Shown here piece after piece: positions 17,855-24,566 of a stretch of DNA of 24,566 nucleotides. The position numbers were made by a program, and so were the translations under genes. Position 1 is the stretch's first letter. Every line of letters begins with the position of its first letter. Origin of the DNA: Botryllus schlosseri. Its lineage: Eukaryota; Chordata; Ascidiacea; Stolidobranchia; Styelidae. Under the pieces are notes generated by a model. The model was not told where the DNA came from, made no database searches, and was given only the letters and a program-made list of their open reading frames with translations. Location of the stretch: contig ATSW01016232.1 of assembly GCA_000444245.1 (NCBI GenBank), positions 1 to 24,566 on the forward strand. Reading direction: 5' to 3'.

Positions 17855-18100
17855 TCACTGCCAGAAACGAGTGTCAATGCGTCCAGTGACGATGCTTCGT
17901 CATCTGTTACGAATTTTGAAACCATTGCAATGTCAAATATTGATCCGGCACTGAGCAATGATTTTAAAAAATGTGCTGACGACAACATTGAGCCTCATCA
18001 ACCTATTTTACAACGCTACAACCCAAAGAAATATGGCGATGGAAAAGAAACAGAAGATATCAATCCAACTCTTCAAAACTCATCCCTGGTTACCTTGTAA
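17855..18100 (+). CDS. Candidate terminal exon: Ser/acid-rich C-terminus
   Basis: A good acceptor (GTGTCTCTTTCTTCAG) is followed by 81 open codons in one frame, ending TAA at 18098-18100; the other two frames stop within the exon. The peptide is hydrophilic: SLPETSVNASSDDASSSVTN at the start, QPILQRYNPKKYGDGKETED in the middle, ending NSSLVTL. It has no membrane segment, so a cytoplasmic or disordered tail is likely. It enters in phase 0, so it cannot follow 17186-17299 directly. TNFETI resembles a tyrosine switch motif with Phe in place of Tyr. It is either the end of the receptor or part of an unrelated gene. Confidence 0.42.
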   Translation, partial: SLPETSVNASSDDASSSVTNFETIAMSNIDPALSNDFKKCADDNIEPHQPILQRYNPKKYGDGKETEDINPTLQNSSLVTL

Positions 18101-18893
18101 TGAAAATGACAAGACTATGGAACACTGTCAATGCCTGAAATTCAACGAATCGAAGGATGGATTCAAATATTCACAATGGAGAATGACTCATAAATTGGTT
18201 AATCATGCAAAGTCCAAGACTCGTCTTTCAGCGATGGAAAAATGCGGACTGCACTGCTAAAAGTGCATTTTCAAGATAAAAAAGACTAAAAACATATCTC
18301 AGATCGACTATGGGTCAGACACGGCTTATCAATAAGGCGGGATTTTACCTTTAATGAGAAATAACAAATACTGTCAATATTGAGCACATCATTGATGCAG
18401 ACCCATTTGGTATGCATCATGGCAGAGACAAATACTTATTTTGAAATGGTAATACTGCCCATAAATATCCAAGCCTAGATTAATTTCGGATTTTGTTTCA
18501 GTGATGGGATATATTTGCTTTCACTTTATTGCAGTTTGTCCTAAATATGTGTAAAGTACATCCCAGTGCGTCATCTACACTATTAAGTGCTTTATTTATA
18601 CTTTTGTGGCTCACTGTCTATTTCGACGAAAAAAAATTTCGCATCCTTGAAAGTTTTTCCTCCCATACACCTATGCAAACATGTAGTACAGGCATTTTCT
18701 ATTCTCATGATTATGAGAATAATGAGCTATTACTTGATATGAACTGACCTTGAATCAATGTCCAAGTTTCTGCTGATTTAGAGAATCGAATTCTAATCGA
18801 ATTCGAAATAAACTGTGTAGCCATAATTCTAATTCTAATATACTTTGGAAACACTGAAAATTTTCTAGTTGTCCAAGTCCGATCTATATAGTT
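18101..18893. other. Gene-free stretch after the candidate terminal exon
   Basis: Possible 3' untranslated region at first, though no canonical AATAAA occurs close by. A second frame overlapping 17958-18260 is open but lacks a splice start. A unit related to the 7630-7745 repeat is at 18785-18835. Confidence 0.35.
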
Positions 18894-19404
18894 CAGGGGT
18901 GGATAATTAATTTTCTCGGCGGGTCAAATGTGAAGCAGAAAATACATTAGACTATATTCTGCGGCGTGTGGTTTAATTTCTTAATTGAAAGCAGTGTATT
19001 ACATGTGGTTTTGGTTGGTTAAATAACCTTGCTGATTTGCTAGCTCTGCTAGAAGGTCCGCTATATTTATTTCACTCCATGACTTTTCTCATAATGTCGA
19101 CTCCAATTATATTCCTTATACGGAGACCTGCTCCGGGCTCATAAACTAAAAACACCGGGTCACGGCTGACTTCAGTAAACAATTATTTAGTGCTCCAACT
19201 TTTGTTGCAATGCCGGTCTTCAGCCGCACCTTTCATTGGGTGACATAAGATCGTTTTTGAGAGAGTATTGCCTTTAATCACTGATTGCATTACTTTACGA
19301 ATAAGAATTTAGAAAAATGTGACAAAACAGTTTAAAGCACATACTTTTTAATTCCTATTGTAACAATATCAACAAAGATTTTAACTTGAATATAAAAACA
19401 GTGA
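18894..19404. mobile_element. Left end of a hAT-type element and unassigned sequence
   Basis: CAGGGGTGGATAATTAATTT followed by CTCGGCGGGTCAAATGTGAAG is a hAT left terminus of the GGCGGGTC type. The right end may be the GCGGGCCGCAC remnant near 19838-19848, beyond the MITE at 19413, but this is uncertain. The rest shows no feature. Confidence 0.35.
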
Positions 19405-19412
19405 CTTGTAAC

Positions 19413-19606
19413 CAATGTTCCCTCTAATTTTTGACGAGTCTGCACACACTCACTAACTCACAGCGCAGACCCCTGAACAGCAGTGCGTAACGACTAGAAA
19501 AAAAGGTCATCACTTTGGAATTTTGTGCGCAACTTAGATTTTCTGTGCGCAGAGACCGCGTCAGCACTGCGCATTTGCGCACGTGCGCAGCTTAGAAGGA
19601 AAATTG
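19413..19606 (-). mobile_element. GCGC-rich hAT-type MITE, copy 2 (194 bp, reverse orientation)
   Basis: Flanked by a perfect 8-bp duplication CTTGTAAC (19405-19412 and 19607-19614). Begins CAATGTTCCCTCTAA and ends AGAAGGAAAATTG. The interior is the reverse complement of 14703-14887 with substitutions, including the TGCGCA-rich block. It is the better-dated of the two because its duplication is intact. Confidence 0.88.
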
Positions 19607-20202
19607 CTTGTAACTTTAATTCCTGCGATATACTTTGCTATATTGGCTTTATTTTGAATCTGGATTATACGACGTACGTAGGTTACGTAATCACGGTACA
19701 TACATAAACTAGACTTCAAAGTAAATGCATTTCCGGTTCAGTTTGTAAGCCCTACTGCCTTCTGCCGATAGCTTTAGAGACCGAGCATTAACGTTATCAA
19801 ATAGATTTTATGGTCTAAATTCCGAGGAACTTTTCGCGGGCCGCACAATGACAAGGTCTGGGTTAGTTGGTTAGAAAACTCATTGTTTCGTTGTTATTCA
19901 GCAATTAGTAACCAACTAACCAATCAATCAATGAAACAATGAGTTTCATAACCAATCAATCAAAGCTGATAGTTCCATTCAAGTCATTTCATTCATTGAG
20001 TTTTGTATCCACCCATTCAATCAATCAACGAGGTCTATTGAGCGCAGATTTTGAACGCCTGTAAAACGAGAATGAAGTTTCAGGTGGTGAATGCATCACA
20101 TCGCGGCTTAGCAAGGTAAATTTGCTTTCATTTTATTTCATTCCGTGATTGTGTCTGTCCTGAAATTTCTACGAAGTTGTGTCTGACCTAAGGGATATAG
20201 AG
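19607..20202. repeat. Gene-free stretch with inverted and AATC-rich repeats
   Basis: GGTTAGTTGGTTA (19861-19873) mirrors TAACCAACTAACC, and AAACTCATTGTTTC mirrors GAAACAATGAGTTT (both right arms within 19908-19947), forming interrupted hairpins. The right arm is interleaved with AATCAATCAATCAA simple repeat, which recurs to about 20030. No exon seen. Confidence 0.5.
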
Positions 20203-20374
20203 CAGGGGTGGGCAAACTGCGGGCCGCATGCGACCCGCAATACCGTTCTGTGCGACCCGCGAGAGTCAAAAGAAACTTATTAAAAATATTGATAATATGA
20301 GAACTAAAAATTGAATTAATGCAGGGAATTGATTAAACTTTTTCTTAGTATATTTCACCTTGATAATTCTAAGG
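20203..20374. mobile_element. hAT left end (CAGGGGTGGGCAAAC type)
   Basis: CAGGGGTGGGCAAACTGCGG then GCCGCATGCGACCCGC: the widespread hAT terminus with GGGCCGC / GACCCGC motifs. No right end (GTTTGCCCACCCCTG) was found, so the element is truncated or interrupted at 20375 by the next one. Confidence 0.55.
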
Positions 20375-21141
20375 CAGTGGTCCTCAAAACTGGCGGCGTG
20401 GAAGCATAGGCGATGAACTCTAATTTTCCCTAGGTATGCGGGATCGATGACGTCACAGTGCGTCATAATTGACAAATGAGCGTTCAATATCACCTGTCAC
20501 TTATATATGGTCACAAAATTACGATAGTATTAAGCAGGCGCGCAGCCGGCCGCTTGCTGAATTGATTGAATTAATTTCAAAGTTACCAAGGTAGCATCAG
20601 TTTAGTATGGTCAAGTGCATGCACCAATGTCGATAATACACCGATCGGATCAGCATCCTTGTGTAACGGACTCGCACGTAATTTTCGGCACTACGATGAC
20701 ACATCACGCTACTATAGGATTACCAGCGAGTCCAACTATGCAGTCAACTAGCGAGCTCGCAATCTCCCGCAACATATTCGCCAACACGCGCGCAGACAAT
20801 TAGATTTCAATCACTCGCCTCAAGAACAAACGAATACGCATCTGTGGCGACGGTCGACGGCTATTCTCACAAATGGAAAGTCTGTGCGTGCTGGACTCTA
20901 TTCATTAGTCACTCTGATTTCAGGGGAGTCAGAAGTTTCGATATCAAGAGCCTGCGAGACAATTTTCTGATCGTTCCGTTTTAGTATTAGCGTTAATCAG
21001 AATCAATTACGAAGCTGTCTGTTCACGATCACGTCGATCAGTATGAATTTTATTCAATAGCGTCCATGTTCAATGTCTGAGCCAGTCTGACATCACAATC
21101 TCAGAAAACGCGATAGTTCCGGCCGGGGCGTCAGATATCAT
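20375..21141. mobile_element. hAT-type left end and dispersed repeat family A, copy 2 (left part)
   Basis: CAGTGGTCCTCAAAACTGGC begins at 20375, a hAT-type terminus, which may be the true left end of family A. From about 20540 the sequence parallels 5700-6480 (see that entry). It is interrupted at 21150 by the nested hAT pair and appears to continue from 23999. No coding exon supported. Confidence 0.45.
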
Positions 21142-21149
21142 ATTCCGAC
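21142..21149 (+). repeat. 8-bp target site duplication, left
   Basis: ATTCCGAC, repeated exactly at 23991-23998. Confidence 0.9.
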
Positions 21150-21454
21150 CAGACATGGGGTAATCGCGATTAGTAATCGTAATCGATTACAACGATTACA
21201 GTATTTTCAAGTAATCGCAATCGATTACATTCGAGAAAATTCAGAAGTAATCGTAATCGTAATCGACTACTTCCCATATTTAATCGATTTCTTTGTGAAA
21301 GAACGATTACTTTCTATTTGTACAGGACTATATGACAGAAACTGAACATTCGTGAACAAGGAAGAGGTATCATACCAGTTAGTGATAGCACAAATGCCAC
21401 TCCTCATTATTACGTCAGAAGTGGCCTATAAGCTCTGCTCGTCATCGTGTAAGA

Positions 21455-22325
21455 CAGGGGCGGGCAAAATACGGCCCTCGGGCCGGATCCGGCCCGCGGA
21501 CATTTTTCCGTTTTACATGACAATGTGGCCCGCGGCCCCAGTCTACAGAGATTCTCCACTACTTGCTTACATATACGTCAAATTTTAGAGACTGTATGTT
21601 ATATACACAATGCATGTATGCGCATGCGCAGCGAGCGAGGGTGGAGCTTACGCGTAAGTTCGTCGAAGCGAGAAGACTTTCATTATCGGCATTTACGATG
21701 TAGTCAACCCCCATGTCATTTGTGGTAATCATGTTTGTCGACTACCATGGCCATTCACACCAGGCTGATATTTCTTATCTTTGATTCCGTAACCGTCGAC
21801 TTGTAGCACGGCCCACTGCTAGGCTTTTGTAAGGCACCACTTATGCCAGGGGTCGCCAACTCAAATCGGGTCGTGGGCCACTTTCAAATTTCGTAGAGGC
21901 CGCGGGCCGCGTGAATTCAATGTCGAGATAGAGCAGGCCACACAGTTGAACATGAACAACCACGCTATCTCGTAACCTACTAAACCCTAATGAATTGATA
22001 TATTGGTAAGTTCGGGGTACCGGGCTTATTGAACGCCGTGAAATCTTAATTAAGGATTGCACCGTGTGTTGATTGATCAGAGAGAAGCAGACATGGCGGC
22101 GCCTGTATGATGATGCTGTTCTCAAATCCACATTGTCTTCGTCATTATTGACGAGAAATGGCTTCGAAGTTACATTGCTGTCGTTGAAATACATTCATTA
22201 AATACGATTTATTCCTTGTATATGTGGATAAATAGACGAATAATGTATCGATTCAACAATCCGGCCCGCCAAGTACTTAATTTTCCTATATCAGGCCCGC
22301 CAACTGGAGAAGTTGCCCGCCCCTG
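21455..22325. mobile_element. hAT element nested in the TAATCG element (871 bp)
   Basis: Ends CAGGGGCGGGCAAAATACGG and AGTTGCCCGCCCCTG are inverted repeats flanked by a perfect 8-bp duplication GTGTAAGA (21447-21454, 22326-22333). GGCCCGC motifs are frequent near both ends. It contains a further hAT-like start, CAGGGGTCGCCAACTC, at 21847, so a third insertion may be nested. It is younger than the element around it. Confidence 0.85.
21847..22200. mobile_element. Probable third-level hAT insert, left end only
   Basis: CAGGGGTCGCCAACTCAAAT then GGGTCGTGGGCCAC and GGCCGCGGGCCGCG are typical of a hAT left end. A matching GTTGGCGACCCCTG end was not found, so the right coordinate is only indicative. 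A minus-strand frame through it has no family resemblance. Confidence 0.4.
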
Positions 22326-22333
22326 GTGTAAGA

Positions 22334-23837
22334 AGTATCCAGCTATCCGCACATAGTGAATATATATTCGATGTACATTAGTGTGGTTGTAAGAACACTC
22401 ATCGTGCTGTATATAAGGTTATCGATACATTCCAGAAACCACTACCTCGCAGCAGGATAATTAATTACTACTCTGCCTAGTTTAAAATAGTAACTTTTGT
22501 ATTGATGTTTGATTATGCTTAGTTAGACACAGTTTGACCGTTGCTGCTTAGCGAGCAGTAGGCCTAAGTATCACGAACGTACACCGGAGAAAGGTTTGAA
22601 ATTTTGTAGCCTACTCGTCAAATAAAACATAACGGTTTCCACGACGAAGCATTAAAAATCAACAACTGCTGACATATATCATAACCGAGCCGTTTCTCGT
22701 GATGATCGCTTGCAATTAAGTTGAAGGCATAATTTTATGTTCGCTTTCTCTTATTCTGATATGAATCTGCTTGAAACGGGCGCCGTTATTTCACAATTCT
22801 GTACTCAACATTTGGACGTGCCGCCATAGCCATCGGTTTATATACAATGTCAGCGTGGCTTGTAGCTAGAATCAGGACAAAAACAGCAAATCGTCCCGCA
22901 CTCCAAACGTTGGCCTTGGGCCCCTATAGAGTAGTTAATTTTCAAGTTGAAGATTTAGTTTCGTCAATAATATTGGTAATTGCATTATATTACTATTCAT
23001 TTTTAACCATCTCTCAGCCCCCGATGGCCAGATTTACCTGAAGAGCTGGGAGCACGTAATTCATAATTACAACATCTGGTATCTTGTAATAATTACTTTA
23101 GGGTACGTTGTTAATTCGTGACCTGCAGTCTGTTATATAATCAAAATATATTATTGTGGTCAAAACGTAGCAGACTAAAAGAAATACTTGCGTGAGACGC
23201 ACACACAAATTGCCATGTCTTTAATGCTCTGTGGGTGCCCGGGTGGCATTTGCATTGGGGGCTTAGATTAGAAGGACCTATTAGTCACGCCCACCCTGCG
23301 CGGCTATTGACAATGGACGCATTCCCTCAAGTTTCAGCCAATGTCTTTCATTAGCAGCACACTTCGTGGATTCGCATGTTGGCCGAAACTGCATATGTAT
23401 TTTGGTCCGTCGTGGCGCGGTATTTAGTGGCACTTGAATGCCTGTTACTATAAATGGTGCGTGCTTTTTTCCATGAGGAGACGTAGGCTATTCATTTCAA
23501 TATTAAGCTATCTAGGGATATTTAAATCGCAATGCTCGTAGACAATTTCCAAGTTCATGAAATCTCTCGAATTTGCGTTGGCTTACGAAATACTTTTGAG
23601 TTCCCTTCGAGCTCGCTCCCCACCCTATTGGGAATTTGGGGTGCGGCACTTGTGGACCTGGCAAGAATACAAATCGTTGGGTACGATAAATCGTTCAATC
23701 TAAAATGGGCAATGGGTACTTTATGACGTAACAAGCAAATGTCGCATCTTTTTTAAAGAAAGTTGTTATCTCATTAGGCCTTTTCGGCGCAATCCATATA
23801 TTGTCTTCCAATATAACTCGTAAGATCCAAAATAAAT
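22334..23837. other. Interior of the TAATCG hAT element, nothing coding recognised
   Basis: About 1.5 kb between the nested insert and the right subterminal block. Short open frames (22847-23041, 23532-23726) have no domain signature. A GC-richer patch at 23227-23345, with GGTGCCCGGGTGGC and CACGCCCACCC, has no RNA-gene structure that I can support. Confidence 0.4.
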
Positions 23838-23990
23838 GTAATCGTGAGTAATCGTGATTACTTTTCCAATGTAATCGTAATCGTAATCGACTACTTCCTG
23901 ATTTTGCTGTAATCGTAATCGTAATCGCGTCATTCAGAAGTAATCGTAATCGCAATCGATTACATTCACGAAGTAATCACCCCATGTCTG

Positions 23991-23998
23991 ATTCCGAC
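23991..23998 (+). repeat. 8-bp target site duplication, right
   Basis: ATTCCGAC, identical to 21142-21149. Confidence 0.9.
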
Positions 23999-24566
23999 AC
24001 AGCAGGAGATGACAATCGTCACAATGCGCCCATAGAAATTGACATCTTTAGTAACTCAAACCTTAGACACATCTTCTGATGGTTATGTTTAAGTATTAGC
24101 GGAAATCAAGTACGCATGTACGCACGCGTCGAACATGCTTGCGGATGCGGATATTCGATGTCATTCAGTTTCGCGATGTCAATCTTTAATCACAATAGAG
24201 AGCTAAAGCATTCTAGGCACGAGACGCGATCGTGAGGCTAGTGATGATATATTTCGTAACAGGCCTATTGCACGCACAATTGTGTAGGCCAACGGTGGTA
24301 TCGTGTGCAGGCCAGCGACGGTGTAGTGCTCACTGGGCCTATTCAAGACGCGATTCTCCTAGCGAGGCTTGACGGAGGCGCGATAAATCAGGCCAGCGAC
24401 GATTGCAGAGCGCACGGCAATCAATGACTTCGGAATCATCTCAGCGCGAGATCGCGTTGCGTTACATTGTGTACAAACTATTCTCGCTAATTGGAAACAC
24501 GCTTCTCGTTAATTGGCCGTGGCCGCGCACAACACTGATAAAATTCGACTTACGGAATTGCAACTG
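23999..24566. repeat. Dispersed repeat family A, copy 2 (right part) to window end
   Basis: Includes CACATCTTCTGAT, TAAGTATTAGCGGAAATCAA and CATTCAGTTTCGCGATGTCA, parallel to 6130-6235. It then runs into a stretch of AGGCC-containing segments (CAGGCCTATT, TAGGCCAACG, CAGGCCAGCGACG twice, GGGCCTATTC; 24260-24405) rich in CG. The element probably extends past the window. Confidence 0.45.

Larger units (their letters stand above)
21150..23990. mobile_element. hAT-like element with TAATCG subterminal repeats (2,841 bp including a nested insert)
   Basis: Ends CAGACATGGGGTAATC and GTAATCACCCCATGTCTG are inverted repeats flanked by the perfect duplication ATTCCGAC. Inside each end lies a 100-150 bp block of (G)TAATCG and CGATTAC words (21160-21310 and 23838-23975), inverted relative to each other. 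They look like an array of transposase-binding subterminal motifs. Without the nested 871-bp element and one of its target copies the length would be about 1.96 kb. No recognisable transposase frame remains in 21311-21446 or 22334-23837. Confidence 0.82.

Overview
The window looks like eukaryotic, most likely invertebrate animal, genomic DNA. There are no operons or bacterial-type genes. Coding pieces are short and sit between GT/AG splice sites, several introns are only about 58-62 bp, and most of the rest is decayed DNA transposons and tandem repeats. A compact-intron deuterostome such as a tunicate would fit, but that is an inference; no rRNA, tRNA or mitochondrial gene is present to anchor it.

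The one gene I can support well is on the + strand (2030-8035). It is the 3' part of an immunoglobulin-superfamily transmembrane receptor. Eight exons connect with consistent phases: the end of one Ig domain (2030-2159), a second Ig domain (2222-2362, 2423-2505, start of 3210-3486), a membrane segment and first tyrosine motif (rest of 3210-3486), then cytoplasmic exons 3545-3595, 3654-3695, 7847-7924 and 7985-8035. The tail carries three YAxV(D/N) tyrosine motifs resembling ITIM/ITSM-type signalling motifs. The cytoplasmic exons come as two cassettes, each a tyrosine-motif exon followed by an SRRxS exon, which suggests exon-pair duplication. The signal peptide and the start of the first Ig domain were not found and probably lie upstream of the window. 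Two further exon candidates (17186-17299; 17855-18100, ending in a stop) can be joined in phase through a very short candidate exon (17507-17529). They could be the receptor's C-terminus, across a 9 kb transposon-filled intron, or a separate gene.

The rest is mobile-element territory dominated by hAT-type elements (terminal inverted repeats, 8-bp target duplications). From left to right: hAT ends at 1-25 and near 1123; ACTCGAGTC-rich elements at about 1600-1751, 4338-4417 and 8179-8300; a degenerate hAT in an intron (2528-2822); a small inverted-repeat element (5452-5696); a dispersed repeat family (about 5700-6480, and again 20540-21141 plus 23999-24566); a 60-bp tandem array (6641-6880); a broken hAT transposase with BED finger (8675-9330, minus strand); a 1,962-bp hAT-like element that is itself a giant palindrome (9757-11718); a 658-bp hAT (12242-12899); a roughly 170-bp tandem array (12909-13370); two inverted copies of one small GCGC-rich element (14703-14887, 19413-19606); a 136-bp tandem array (15924-16500); and a hAT nested in another hAT (21455-22325 inside 21150-23990), both with perfect 8-bp duplications.

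The most interesting items are the cassette-built tyrosine-motif receptor and the palindromic element whose two arms carry opposed copies of the same short reading frame.
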